Assembly: GCA_937989875.1 (NCBI GenBank)
Contig: CALKBO010000060.1
Span: forward strand, 1-64,000
Origin: an uncultured Collinsella sp.
GTDB lineage: Bacteria > Actinomycetota > Coriobacteriia > Coriobacteriales > Coriobacteriaceae
DNA: 64,000 nt
Direction: 5' to 3'
Positions 26,275 to 35,463 of the stretch are shown here, piece after piece. Position 1 is the first letter of the stretch. The number at the start of each line of letters is the position of its first letter. The position numbers and the translations under genes are program-made. The notes under the pieces were generated by a model. It worked only from the letters and a program-made list of their open reading frames with translations, was not told where the DNA came from and ran no database searches.

Positions 26275-26299
26275 GGGCATGGCCGTAAGGCCTATGCCC
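26275..26299 (+). terminator. Hairpin between amidohydrolase and MFS genes
   Basis: GGGCATGGCC (26275-26284) pairs with GGCCTATGCCC (26289-26299) with one bulged T and a GTAA loop. An outer TTGCCTT/AAGGCAA pairing extends it. It lacks a long T-run, so it may be an attenuator or stabiliser. Confidence 0.45.
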
Positions 26300-26370
26300 T
26301 TGTCTTTCAAGGCAATCTTGGGCACTACCGGCGCCCGGCGCAGGCTATTCGTTTGTCTAAAAGGAGCAGT

Positions 26371-27675
26371 ATGCCCCAGCAGCGTAAGTTCTTCCCCGGC
26401 TGGCTCGTGGTGGCCTCCGGCTTCGTGATCATGGCCACGTGTTACACGATTTTCGTCAACTGCATGAGCCTGTTCCAGCCGCTGATCGTCAGCAACCTGG
26501 GTATTTCCCTTGCGCAGTACAACGTCTCCAATGCCATCTCCACCGTGGTGAGTGTCGTGGGTTCGCTCGTTATCGGTCATGTTGCCGATAAGGTGAGTGG
26601 CCGCGTATTGGGCTCGCTTACCGTTATCGCTACCTCGGCGGTGCTTGCCGGCATGAGCTTTGTCGGTGAGCTGTGGCAGGTCTACGTGCTCTTTGCCGTT
26701 TCGGGCTGCTTCGCTGTGGCCTCGACCCGTCTGCTCATTAGCCTTGTGACCGCCAACTGGTTTACCGCTAAACGCGGCCTTGCCATTTCCATCGCACTTT
26801 CGGGCTCGGGCTTTGGCGGAGCCATTCTCTCGCCGATCGTGAGCTCTCTTATCGTGAGTGTGGGCTGGCGCTCTGCGTTCCTGGTACTCGCTGCCGTCTG
26901 CATGGTGGCGGCACTGCCCATCACGGCTTACTCCTTCCGCACCAAGCCTTCCGAGATCGGCCTTAAGCCGCTCGGCAAGAACCCGGGCGATCCGTCCGTC
27001 TCGACGGCTGGCGATAAGGACGAGCACACGGCGCCCGAGGTTAGCGTCGGCTGGTCTCGTATCAAGAAGAGCCCGGCGTTTTGGCTGCTCGTCGTCGCCT
27101 TCCTCTTTATGGGTCTCGTTAACGGCGCCATCTTGCCCAACCAGGTCACCAACATGACGAGTGTTACCGTCAACGGCGCCAAGATCGTCACGGGCGGCCA
27201 CGATCCCATGTGGGCAGGTACCGTGCTTTCGGCCTACATGGTCACCGTCGTTATCGCCAAGATTTCGCTCGGTGCGATCTATGACCGCTTTGGTCTGCGC
27301 TTTGGCAATATCCTTGGCTCCATTGCGTGCATTATCGCCTGCGTCGCCCTGTGCTTCCCCGCGACCGATCTTGGTCCCATCGTGGCTGCCGTGAGCTTTG
27401 GTATCGGAACGTGCATGGGCACCATCACGCCTACCATCGCCGCGTCCGAGCAGTTTGGCATGGCCGACCTCGGTAAGGTCACGGGCACCATTACCTCGCT
27501 CGAGATGGTCGGCGGCACCGTGGGCGCCATTGTCTCGGGCGTGCTGTTCGATGCCACGGGCTCCTTTGCGAGCACCTGGATCGTGTGCCTGGCGTGCTCC
27601 GTGGTCATGCTCGTGTTCCTGCTGGCATCCGAGCCCATCGCCGCCAAGCTGCGCGCGAGCGTGGCGGGGGAGTAG
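26371..27675 (+). CDS. MFS transporter, oxalate/formate antiporter (OFA) type
   Basis: The product is 434 aa with twelve predicted helices. The start FFPGWLVVASGFVIM and the loop after helix 4 (TANWFTAKRGLAISIALSGSG) resemble OFA-family carriers of small carboxylates. The hydrophilic middle loop lies at about 190-220. The ATG at 26371 follows AAGGAG. Which organic acid it carries cannot be read. It ends at a strong bidirectional hairpin. Confidence 0.88.
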   Translation: MPQQRKFFPGWLVVASGFVIMATCYTIFVNCMSLFQPLIVSNLGISLAQYNVSNAISTVVSVVGSLVIGHVADKVSGRVLGSLTVIATSAVLAGMSFVGELWQVYVLFAVSGCFAVASTRLLISLVTANWFTAKRGLAISIALSGSGFGGAILSPIVSSLIVSVGWRSAFLVLAAVCMVAALPITAYSFRTKPSEIGLKPLGKNPGDPSVSTAGDKDEHTAPEVSVGWSRIKKSPAFWLLVVAFLFMGLVNGAILPNQVTNMTSVTVNGAKIVTGGHDPMWAGTVLSAYMVTVVIAKISLGAIYDRFGLRFGNILGSIACIIACVALCFPATDLGPIVAAVSFGIGTCMGTITPTIAASEQFGMADLGKVTGTITSLEMVGGTVGAIVSGVLFDATGSFASTWIVCLACSVVMLVFLLASEPIAAKLRASVAGE

Positions 27676-27712
27676 GTAGGCCAAAGCGCATCGCCGCTTG
27701 TCCGCTTCGTCC

Positions 27713-27777
27713 GCGGTGGCGCGTCTGGCCGAACGAGCCCCCATACCCTCGTTCGGTCAGACGCGCCACCGCGTTTT
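27713..27777. terminator. 25-bp hairpin terminator between MFS gene and hisS
   Basis: The arms 27713-27737 and 27748-27772 are complementary apart from one G-T pair, around a 10-nt loop, and are followed by TTTT. The stem is much longer than needed for termination. Confidence 0.8.
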
Positions 27778-27837
27778 GTGTTTGTGCCGTATAATGACCA
27801 CTACCTATGACGCGATACAAAAGAAAGGTGTTTGCCC

Positions 27838-29151
27838 ATGCAGGCACAGAAGGCGGAGGGAACCCGCGACCTTATCGGCGCCGAGATGCGCGCCTGGCAA
27901 AAGATGCAGCAGATCGCTGCCGGCGTATTCGAGCCGTTTGGCTTTAAGCCTATCGAGACGCCCGCGATCGAGCAGGTGGACGTCTTTGTCCACGGTATCG
28001 GCCAGTCGACCGACGTCGTGCGCAAGGAGATGTTCCGCGTCTTTAGCGGCGCCAACCTGGAGCGCGTCTTTACCGAGGGTACCGATACCAAGCTCAAGCC
28101 CAAGCAGCGCTTGGCGCTTCGCCCCGAGGGCACGGCCGGTGTGGTGCGCGCCGTCGTGGAGAACAACCTGGTGCCTCAGGGCTCCACGCCGTTTAAGGCC
28201 TACTATGCCGAGGCCATGTTCCGCGGCGAGCGCCCCCAGAAGGGCCGTCTGCGCCAGTTCCACCAGGTGGGCATCGAGTGGCTCGGCGCTCCCGATCCGG
28301 CGGCAGACGCCGAGTGCATCATCATGCTCATGGAGTTCTACAAGCGCCTGGGCTTCGATCTTTCCAAGCTTCGTCTGCTCATCAACTCGATGGGTGACGC
28401 CCAGTGCCGTCCGGCTTACCGCGAGCAGGTCAAGCAGTTCATCCTCGATCACGCAGACGAGATGTGCGACGAGTGCCGCGAGCGCGCCGAGCTCAACCCG
28501 CTGCGTGCCTTCGACTGCAAGAACGACCATTGCCGCGAGATCATGGCCGATGCGCCGCTGATGGGTGACAACCTGTGCGACGAGTGCCGCGAGCACTACG
28601 AGCAGGTCAAGCGCTATCTGGATGCCGCCGGTATCGAGTATGTCGAGGATCCCACCTTGGTGCGCGGCCTGGACTACTACACCCGTACTGTCTTTGAGGT
28701 CGAGGCCCCTGGCGCCGGCGTCGGCTCCATCGGCGGCGGTGGCCGCTACGATGGCCTGGTCGAGCTCGAGGGCGGCAAGCCCACGGCAGGCGTCGGCTTC
28801 GCTGTCGGTTTTGAGCGCGCCCTGCTGGCCCTGCAGGCCTTTGGCAGCGATCTGGGTGCCGAGGAGGCCCCGTGCGTCTATGTCGCCAACGCAGGCAAGG
28901 AGCTGCGCCAGAACGTCTTTGCCATTACGCAGGAGCTTCGCGCCGCAGGCATCGTGACCGAGGCCGACTATCAGGGCCGTTCGCTCAAAGCCCAGTTTAA
29001 GCAGGCCGATAAGGTGGGCGCCAAGCTCATCCTGGTCCTGGGCGGCGACGAGCTTGCCGCCGGCAAGGTCAAGGTGCGCGACATGGAGAGCCATGACGAG
29101 GTGCTGGTCGATCTGGCCAACGTCGTCGAGGCGGTTCGCGAGCGCCTGTAG
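27838..29151 (+). CDS. hisS: Histidyl-tRNA synthetase
   Basis: The product is 437 aa, normal for bacterial HisRS. Class II motif 1 (GFKPIETPAIE), motif 2 (YYAEAMFRGERPQKGRLRQF) and the histidine-specific stretches LVRGLDYYTRTVFEV and GGGGRYDGL are present. The anticodon-binding domain covers about 335-437. A short Cys-rich insert (CDECRERAE through CDECREHY, about 205-262) is typical of many HisRS proteins. Start at the ATG after AAGAAAGG rather than the TTG 6 bp earlier. Confidence 0.97.
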   Translation: MQAQKAEGTRDLIGAEMRAWQKMQQIAAGVFEPFGFKPIETPAIEQVDVFVHGIGQSTDVVRKEMFRVFSGANLERVFTEGTDTKLKPKQRLALRPEGTAGVVRAVVENNLVPQGSTPFKAYYAEAMFRGERPQKGRLRQFHQVGIEWLGAPDPAADAECIIMLMEFYKRLGFDLSKLRLLINSMGDAQCRPAYREQVKQFILDHADEMCDECRERAELNPLRAFDCKNDHCREIMADAPLMGDNLCDECREHYEQVKRYLDAAGIEYVEDPTLVRGLDYYTRTVFEVEAPGAGVGSIGGGGRYDGLVELEGGKPTAGVGFAVGFERALLALQAFGSDLGAEEAPCVYVANAGKELRQNVFAITQELRAAGIVTEADYQGRSLKAQFKQADKVGAKLILVLGGDELAAGKVKVRDMESHDEVLVDLANVVEAVRERL

Positions 29152-29335
29152 CGCATCATTTTGAACTGCGGGTCCGCCAACACGTCCCGCTCGCGGCGAA
29201 CGATTGTTACGGGGGTGTTTCGCATTTATGCGGAATGCCCTCGTTTGCATATGCCGCCCACCGAGAAATACGACCATTTGGGGCAAAAACCCTTGCAATG
29301 CAGAAAATACTTTTGTGTGGTAAAGCGCAATCAGT

Positions 29336-29364
29336 GTCGAAAGTATTTCTCAAGCGCCTATAAT
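29336..29364 (+). promoter_or_regulatory. Promoter of ppc
   Basis: A perfect TATAAT (29359-29364) lies 17 bp after GTCGAA (29336-29341), and 32 bp before the first possible ppc start. Direct repeats related to GAAAATACTTT and GAAAGTATTT lie just upstream and could be regulatory. Confidence 0.65.
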
Positions 29365-29396
29365 GAATACCGCATGTTACGTGCATAGAAGGAGGA

Positions 29397-32222
29397 ATGG
29401 GAGGAAACGTGGCTGAGAATCTAAGCAACCAGTCTGTACCCGAAGCCGCGGCGCGCGTCGCTGCCGTGGTCAACCGCCTCGTTAACCGAATCGGCTCGAA
29501 TGCCGAGTCCAGGGAGCGTCTCGCCGAGATCGAGATCCCCGAGGAGCTGCGCGATAATCTGGCGCTGTTCCTGCGCCTGGAACGTCGTGTGCTTAGCGAG
29601 TATGATCCCGAGATCGCGGACCTGTTCGACAAGATTTTGACAGCCGAGATTGTGGCCAATGCTGGCAACCCCGGTAGCCGCGCTGCCGACGAGTCCGTTG
29701 ACGAACAGGGCGTGCCCACTGCCGACGAGCCCACTGCCGTGGCGTTTCGCGAAGTCGTCGATTTGATTGACAGCCTGCCGCTTGATAAGCAGCAGGTCAT
29801 CGTTCGCGCCTTTACGAGCTTCTTCCACTTGGCAAACCTGTCGGAGGAGAACTACCGTGTGGCGCAGCTGCGCGAGCGCGAGGCCGGTGCATCGACCGAT
29901 ACCGAGGTCGATCCCGCCAACGAACTCACCGTCGCCTATCACCAGTTGGTAAACGAGATGGGCGTCGAGGGTGCCAATGAGCTGCTCGGCAAGCTCGAGT
30001 TCCACCCTGTCTTTACCGCACATCCCACCGAGGCCCGTCGTAAGGCCGTCGAGGGCAAGATTCGCCGTATCTCCAACCTGCTGGAGGAGCGTCCGCGTTT
30101 GGGCGGCTCCGACCTGGTGGAGAACGAGCGCCATATGCTGCAGGAGATCGACGCCCTGGTGCGTACGAGCCCCATCGCGCTCAAGAAGCCCACGCCGGTC
30201 GAGGAAGCCGATACCATCATCGACATCTTCGATAACACGTTGTTCGACGTTATCCCCGTCATCTATCGTCGTTTTGACGACTGGGTGCTGGGCGACAAGG
30301 CCGGTACCGTGCCGCCGCTGTGCCCGGCGTTCTTCCATCCCGGCAGCTGGATCGGTTCCGACCGCGACGGTAACCCCAACGTCACCGCCAAGGTGAGCCG
30401 TGAGGTCGCCGCCAAGTACTTTACCCACATGGTGCTCAAGCTCGAAGACAAGTGCCGCCGCATCGGCCGCAACCTCACGCTCGAGGCTACCTACAGCAAG
30501 CCGTCGGCCGAGCTCATCAACCTGTGGAACCATCAGGTCGAGATGAGCACCCAGTACACGGCCCGTGCCGAGCTGATCTCCGAGCACGAGCCGCATCGTG
30601 CCGTCATGCTCGTCATGGCCGACCGTCTGAACGCCACTGTGCGCCGTATCACCGACACCATGTACCACAGCGCCGACGAGTTCCTGGATGACCTGCGTGT
30701 CGTCCAGCGTTCGCTGGCTGCCTGCGGTGCCGTCCGTGCCGCCTACGGTCCGGTGCAGACCATCATCTGGCAGGTCGAGTCCTTCGGCTTCCATATGGTC
30801 GAGATGGAGTTCCGTCAGCACTCCGTGGTGCACGCCCGCGCCCTCAAGGATATCCACGAGAACGGTATCCATGGTGACCTGCAGCCCATGACGCGCGAGG
30901 TCATCGACACCTTCCGTGCCATCGGTTCCATCCAAAAGCGCTACGGCAAGAAGATGGCGCACCGCTACATCATCTCGTTTACCAAGAGTGCCCAGCATGT
31001 GGCCGACGTCTTTGAGCTGGCCCACCTGTCCTTCGCACACGAGGAAGACGTTCCCGAGCTCGACGTGATCCCGCTGTTCGAGCAACTCGAGGACCTCGAG
31101 GGCTGCGTTGACGTGCTCGACCAGATGCTTACGCTGCCCGTGGTGCAAAAGCGCCTTGCCCAGACCAACCGCCGTATGGAGGTCATGCTGGGCTATTCCG
31201 ACTCCTCCAAGGACGCCGGTCCTACCACGGCCATGCTCGCGCTGCACTCCGCGCAGGAGCGCATCGCCAAGTGGGCCGAGAAGAACGATATCGACCTGGT
31301 GCTCATGCACGGTCGCGGCGGTGCCGTGGGCCGTGGTGGCGGCCCGGCCAACAAGGCCGTGCTGGCGCAGCCCAAGGGTTCGGTCAACTGCTTCTTTAAG
31401 CTCACCGAGCAGGGCGAGGTCATCTTTGCCCGTTACGGCAACCGCACGCTGGCTCAGCGCCATGTTGAGTCCGTTGCTGCCGCAACGCTTTTGCAGTCGG
31501 CCCCGAGTGTCGAGAAGACCAACACCGAGACCACGCAGAAGTTCTGGGATATGGCCGAGAAGCTCAACGCCGCAAGCCACGAGCGCTATCTGGACCTGCT
31601 GAACACCGAGGACTTTACACCGTGGTTCTCGACCGTGACGCCGCTGACCGAGGTCGGTCTGCTTCCGATCGGCTCGCGTCCCGCTAAGCGCGGCCTGGGC
31701 GCCAAGTCGCTCGATGACCTGCGTACCATTCCGTGGATCTTCAGCTGGAGCCAGGCGCGCATTAACCTGGCCGCTTGGTACGGCCTGGGCACCGCCTGCG
31801 AGCAGCTGGGCGATCTTGACCAGCTCAAGGCTGCCTACCAGGAGTGGCCATTCTTCCGCACCTTTATCGACAACATCGAGATGTCGATTGCTAAGACCGA
31901 TCAGCGCATCGCCAAGATGTATCTGCATCTGGGCGACCGCGATGATCTGTCCAAGAAGGTCTTTACCGAGATGCAGCTCACCCGTAAGTGGGTCCTTGCC
32001 ATCGTCGGTGATGAGTGGCCGCTGCAGCGCCGCCGCGTGCTCGGCTGCGCCGTTCGCGTGCGTAACCCCTACGTCGACGCCCTGTCCATCGCCCAGGTCC
32101 GCGCCCTTCGCGAGGTGCGTATGAACCAGGACGAGATGGCCGAGGAGAAGAAGGCCGAGTACATGAGCCTGATTCTTTCGACTGTGACCGGCGTCTCGGC
32201 AGGATTGCAGAACACGGGGTAA
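29397..32222 (+). CDS. ppc: Phosphoenolpyruvate carboxylase
   Basis: The product is 941 aa. The catalytic histidine lies in FTAHPTEARRK (about residue 209), with the further signatures GSDRDGNPNVTAKVS, GYSDSSKDAGP and MHGRGGAVGRGGGPA, and the C-terminal QNTG that completes the allosteric site. The enzyme carboxylates PEP to oxaloacetate, feeding succinate or amino acid synthesis in a fermenter. Two starts are possible: ATG 29397, very close to its AGGAGG, or GTG 29409 after GGGAGG. It is a single-gene unit with a good promoter. Confidence 0.97.
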   Translation: MGGNVAENLSNQSVPEAAARVAAVVNRLVNRIGSNAESRERLAEIEIPEELRDNLALFLRLERRVLSEYDPEIADLFDKILTAEIVANAGNPGSRAADESVDEQGVPTADEPTAVAFREVVDLIDSLPLDKQQVIVRAFTSFFHLANLSEENYRVAQLREREAGASTDTEVDPANELTVAYHQLVNEMGVEGANELLGKLEFHPVFTAHPTEARRKAVEGKIRRISNLLEERPRLGGSDLVENERHMLQEIDALVRTSPIALKKPTPVEEADTIIDIFDNTLFDVIPVIYRRFDDWVLGDKAGTVPPLCPAFFHPGSWIGSDRDGNPNVTAKVSREVAAKYFTHMVLKLEDKCRRIGRNLTLEATYSKPSAELINLWNHQVEMSTQYTARAELISEHEPHRAVMLVMADRLNATVRRITDTMYHSADEFLDDLRVVQRSLAACGAVRAAYGPVQTIIWQVESFGFHMVEMEFRQHSVVHARALKDIHENGIHGDLQPMTREVIDTFRAIGSIQKRYGKKMAHRYIISFTKSAQHVADVFELAHLSFAHEEDVPELDVIPLFEQLEDLEGCVDVLDQMLTLPVVQKRLAQTNRRMEVMLGYSDSSKDAGPTTAMLALHSAQERIAKWAEKNDIDLVLMHGRGGAVGRGGGPANKAVLAQPKGSVNCFFKLTEQGEVIFARYGNRTLAQRHVESVAAATLLQSAPSVEKTNTETTQKFWDMAEKLNAASHERYLDLLNTEDFTPWFSTVTPLTEVGLLPIGSRPAKRGLGAKSLDDLRTIPWIFSWSQARINLAAWYGLGTACEQLGDLDQLKAAYQEWPFFRTFIDNIEMSIAKTDQRIAKMYLHLGDRDDLSKKVFTEMQLTRKWVLAIVGDEWPLQRRRVLGCAVRVRNPYVDALSIAQVRALREVRMNQDEMAEEKKAEYMSLILSTVTGVSAGLQNTG

Positions 32223-32245
32223 TCGATAGCCCTGTGGCTCTCACC

Positions 32246-32372
32246 GGGACCCGATGGGTTTCCCTCTGAATGCGTCCTCGCACTTGAAGCCCCCTTATCC
32301 TGCTCCTTCGGAGCTGCGGATAAGGGGGCTTCGTGCTGCGGAGTGCATTCAGAGGGAAACCCATCGGGTCCC
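32246..32372. repeat. Nested hairpin element A (perfect 28-bp outer stem)
   Basis: The outer arms 32246-32273 and 32345-32372 are perfectly complementary over 28 bp. Inside, 12-nt loops (GTCCTCGCACTT at 32274-32285 and GTGCTGCGGAGT at 32333-32344) face each other, followed by a perfect 15-bp inner stem (32286-32300 with 32318-32332) and a small GCTCC/GGAGC cap. The element lies right after ppc. The internal loops nearly match those of the element at 35182-35306 while the stems do not. Confidence 0.9.
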
Positions 32373-32440
32373 TTCGTCCTCGGTCTTCTGGGGTTAAAGC
32401 TAAAGGGAATAAGGCGCGCTTCGCGCATAGCGTGGAGTGC

Positions 32441-32471
32441 GGCGAGGGCTTCTTGCGTCCTGCGGAGTGTG
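32441..32471 (+). repeat. Orphan right half of a nested hairpin element
   Basis: The loop 12-mer GTCCTGCGGAGT recurs exactly at 32457-32468, preceded by a GCGGCGAG...CTTCTTGC stretch that aligns with the right side of the 35182-35306 element. No matching left arm is present, so this looks like a decayed copy. Confidence 0.6.
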
Positions 32472-32945
32472 CCTAAAAGTAAACTAATGGCGGGCCCTGC
32501 GATGTCCGGTCTTCGGCGGATCGGCCGCTGGGTGAGGGTGGTGCTTGGGGCGACGTGCAAAAAACGGAGTTTTCAGCAGCCAAAGATTGATGCATAAGGC
32601 CATAGCCGGCTTTCACTGCCTTTGTTGATGCTTTTGCACGACGATTGGGCTTTGGCGACGATCATATATGGCTGGTTTCTCGCCGCATGCTATCCAGATG
32701 GGTCGAGTCATGAGGACTATCTACCTTTTGAAAGATTTTTGGCACCAAAATCTTATCCCGCGATGCTGAATACTCGCAAAAATGCACGCTCCGGAGGGTA
32801 CTACCCAGTTATGGCCAGAAATCCATGCGCCATCTTATGCAATTAATTAACGAATTTATGCAAAATGGCTTACGTGCGTACGTCTCGGACTAGATGTTTG
32901 CCTCGGCGCTGCGTAAATCATCCTGTCTATAGTGTCTTTGACAGG
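32472..32945. other. Gene-free stretch upstream of larA
   Basis: This stretch of about 470 bp is more AT-rich than its surroundings. Short open frames exist, such as 32622-32846, but none has a ribosome binding site or recognisable product. No tRNA or known riboswitch fold is recognised. Confidence 0.5.
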
Positions 32946-32980
32946 CGGCTGCGGTCCCGTTTGGCGTCGCGGCCGTTTTG
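32946..32980 (+). promoter_or_regulatory. Terminator-like hairpin in the larA leader
   Basis: CGGCTGCG (32946-32953) pairs with CGCGGCCG (32968-32975), one G-T pair, then TTTT. TTGACA at 32938-32943 lies just before it. A hairpin with a T-run 120 bp upstream of larA could be an attenuator in its leader or the end of an upstream transcript. Confidence 0.45.
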
Positions 32981-33101
32981 TTGTGGGTCAAATATGAACG
33001 TTGTGTTAATGAGTCGGTGGACGGTGGTGTTTTTCGGTGAGCGGCGTATCCTTCCAACGGTTAATCTAGTGTGTCAGTTGAAAGGAAGAGGGCGCTCGTC
33101 A

Positions 33102-34379
33102 TTGTTTGAATGTGAACTACCGTTTGACCACAAGACGTTGCATCTGGAGCTCGAGGATAAGAATTTCGCGGGTGTGATGGAAGGTCATCAAAACGAGTTT
33201 AAGACCACGAAATCGCAGGAAGAGCTGGTAGAGGAGTCACTTGCCAACCCTTATGGCTCGCCTTCGCTCGAGGAGCTTTGTGCTGGCAAGAAGGATATCG
33301 TCATCATTAGCTCCGATCATACGCGTCCCGTTCCCTCGCGTGTGACGATGCCTATTCTGCTGCATCACATCCATTCCGCTGCGCCCGAGGCTCGAGTGCG
33401 TATTTTGGTTGCTACGGGTATGCACCGTCCGTCGACGCACGAGGAACTCGTCAACAAGTATGGCGAGGAGATTGTTGCCAACGAGGAAATTGTTATGCAC
33501 GTCGCGACTGACGACAGCATGATGAAAAAGATTGGCACCCTGCCTTCTGGTGGCGAGTGCATCATCAACAAGATTGCCGCCGATTGTGATCTGCTGCTTG
33601 CCGAGGGCTTTATTGAGCCGCACTTCTTTGCCGGTTTCTCTGGTAGCCGCAAGTCCGTCTTGCCTGGCATCGCCAGCTACAAGACCATCATGTACAACCA
33701 CAACGGTCAGTTTGTGAACGATTCCCATTCGCGTGCCGGCAACCTGTGCCACAACCACGTGAGCGAGGACATGTTTGCCGCTGCCGAGATGGCTCACCTT
33801 GCCTTTGTGCTCAACGTGGTGCTCAACGGCAAGCATGAGGTTATCGGCTCCTTTGCAGGCGACATCCATAAGGCACACGAGGCTGGCTGCGAGTTCGTGA
33901 AGAGCCTTGCCGGCGTTGAGCCCGTCGAGTGCGAGATCGCCATCACCACCAACGGCGGCTACCCGCTCGACCAGAACATCTATCAGGCCGTGAAGGGCAT
34001 GTGCTCTGCCGAGGCCACGCTTCCCGAGGGCGGCGTGATCATCGACGTCGCCGGTTGTGCCGACGGTCACGGTGGCGAGGGCTTCTATCACAACATCGCC
34101 GACAACGATCCTGCGGAGTTTGAGCGCGCCTGCATCGACCGTCCTAAGGACGAGACCCTGCCCGATCAGTGGACGAGCCAGATTTTCGCGCGCATCCTGG
34201 CGCATCACCCTGTGATCATGGTCACCGACCTGTGCGATCACCAGATGCTCAAGGATATGCACATGACGCCGGTCAACACTATCGAGGAGGCGCTCAAGCT
34301 CGCCTTTGAGATGAAGGGTGCCGATGCTAAGGTGGCCGTCATTCCCGATGGCCTGGGCGTTGTCGTCGCTCAGCACTAG
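33102..34379 (+). CDS. larA: Lactate racemase LarA
   Basis: The product is 425 aa from a TTG start. That start is chosen because it reproduces the residue numbering of Lactiplantibacillus plantarum LarA: R75, H108, H174, K184 and H200 all fall at the known positions for substrate and nickel-pincer (NPN) cofactor binding. Motifs SDHTRPVPS, ATGMHRPSTHEE and FSGSRKSVLPG are intact. The enzyme interconverts D- and L-lactate. AGGAAGAGGG lies upstream; the open frame extends to 32865 but that part is unlike LarA. The channel gene larD follows, and the cofactor genes larB and larC lie nearby on the other strand. Confidence 0.93.
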   Translation: MFECELPFDHKTLHLELEDKNFAGVMEGHQNEFKTTKSQEELVEESLANPYGSPSLEELCAGKKDIVIISSDHTRPVPSRVTMPILLHHIHSAAPEARVRILVATGMHRPSTHEELVNKYGEEIVANEEIVMHVATDDSMMKKIGTLPSGGECIINKIAADCDLLLAEGFIEPHFFAGFSGSRKSVLPGIASYKTIMYNHNGQFVNDSHSRAGNLCHNHVSEDMFAAAEMAHLAFVLNVVLNGKHEVIGSFAGDIHKAHEAGCEFVKSLAGVEPVECEIAITTNGGYPLDQNIYQAVKGMCSAEATLPEGGVIIDVAGCADGHGGEGFYHNIADNDPAEFERACIDRPKDETLPDQWTSQIFARILAHHPVIMVTDLCDHQMLKDMHMTPVNTIEEALKLAFEMKGADAKVAVIPDGLGVVVAQH

Positions 34380-34428
34380 TACGCGGCCTAAACGAATCGT
34401 TTATAACCGACAAGAAAGATAAGGTTTT

Positions 34429-35160
34429 ATGCTTACCAAACTCCTCTGCGAATTCGGCGCAACGGCCCTCATGATCATCTTTGGCGTGGGCGTGCACTGC
34501 GATACCGTGCTTAAGGGCACCAAGTATCAGGGCTCCGGCCACATGTTTGCCATCACCACCTGGTCTTTTGGCATCTCGGTTGCTCTGTTTATCTTTGGCG
34601 GCGCCGTGTGCATGAACCCCGCCATGGTGCTTGCCCAGTGCATCGTCGGCCTGGTGCCGTGGAGCAGCTGCATCCCCTTCATGATTGCCGATATGCTCGG
34701 CGGCTTTGCGGGTGCCGTGATCGCGTGGCTTATGTATGCCGATGAGTTCAAGGCTTCCGATGGTGTCGTCGATCCCATTGCCCAGCGCAACATCTTCTCG
34801 ACCAACCCCACCACCGAGGGCACCAACTATGCCCGCAACTTCTTCTGCGAGGCTATCTGCACCTTTGTGTTCATCAGCGCCATCCTTGCTGCTGCTAACC
34901 GTGCTGGCGAGAACGTCCTGATGCTCGCTATCTGCGTCGGTCTGATCGTTTGGGCTGTTGGCATGGGCATGGGCGGCATCACCGGCTTCGCCATGAACCA
35001 GGCTCGTGACCTTGGTCCTCGCATGGCCTATCAGGTGCTGCCGATCAAGAACAAGGCTGACAACAACTGGAAGTACGGCCTGCTCGTTCCTGGCATCGCT
35101 CCGTTTGTCGGTGCCGCTCTGGCCGCGCTGTTTGTGCACGGTTTCTTGGGCATGTTCTAG
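34429..35160 (+). CDS. larD: GlpF/LarD-type aquaglyceroporin (lactic acid channel)
   Basis: The product is 243 aa with six helices and two half-helices of the MIP family. The first NPA motif is intact at 63-65 (CMNPAMVLAQ). The second reads NQA at 190-192 (GFAMNQARDLGPRM), where proline is replaced by glutamine while the arginine of the filter region and RDLGPR are kept. Relatives in lar operons pass lactic acid. It lies 49 bp after larA. The role is inferred from this context and family. Confidence 0.85.
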   Translation: MLTKLLCEFGATALMIIFGVGVHCDTVLKGTKYQGSGHMFAITTWSFGISVALFIFGGAVCMNPAMVLAQCIVGLVPWSSCIPFMIADMLGGFAGAVIAWLMYADEFKASDGVVDPIAQRNIFSTNPTTEGTNYARNFFCEAICTFVFISAILAAANRAGENVLMLAICVGLIVWAVGMGMGGITGFAMNQARDLGPRMAYQVLPIKNKADNNWKYGLLVPGIAPFVGAALAALFVHGFLGMF

Positions 35161-35181
35161 TCCAAGACTACATAGTTGTTC

Positions 35182-35306
35182 GCCGTCCGCATGGGGTAAC
35201 TTCCCAGCGCGTCCTCGGACATGCAAAAAGGCTCGCTGCGCACTTTGTGCGGCGAGCCTTTTTGCGTCCTGCGGAGTGCGCTGGGAAGTTACCCCATGCG
35301 GACGGC
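35182..35306. repeat. Nested hairpin element B (perfect 29-bp outer stem)
   Basis: The outer arms 35182-35210 and 35278-35306 are perfectly complementary over 29 bp. The 12-nt internal loops GTCCTCGGACAT (35211-35222) and GTCCTGCGGAGT (35266-35277) enclose a perfect 14-bp inner stem (35223-35236 with 35252-35265) that has A and T runs, capped by GCGCAC/GTGCG. It lies between larD and the convergent tetR gene and can serve as a two-way terminator. The remaining 35307-35463 shows no gene. Confidence 0.9.
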
Positions 35307-35463
35307 TGCGGGGTCTTTGTTGCGTTCGTACAAGCAACCCAACATATATATCTGAATTTGGATGGGAGGGGCTTGTTGCTGTTGGGGGGCATTGAAGCGC
35401 GAGTGGCACTTTGGGATGCGTGGCGGCCTGGGTTGGGGCGATGCTTTGGGATGAGCTTCTTAC

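Noticed and set aside
29421..31928. 835-codon open frame on the minus strand opposite ppc
   Set aside because: It is a shadow of the strongly biased codon use of ppc; it has no recognisable domain and ppc is certain.
32622..32846. 74-codon frame in the gap upstream of larA
   Set aside because: There is no ribosome binding site, no recognisable domain and codon use unlike the neighbours.
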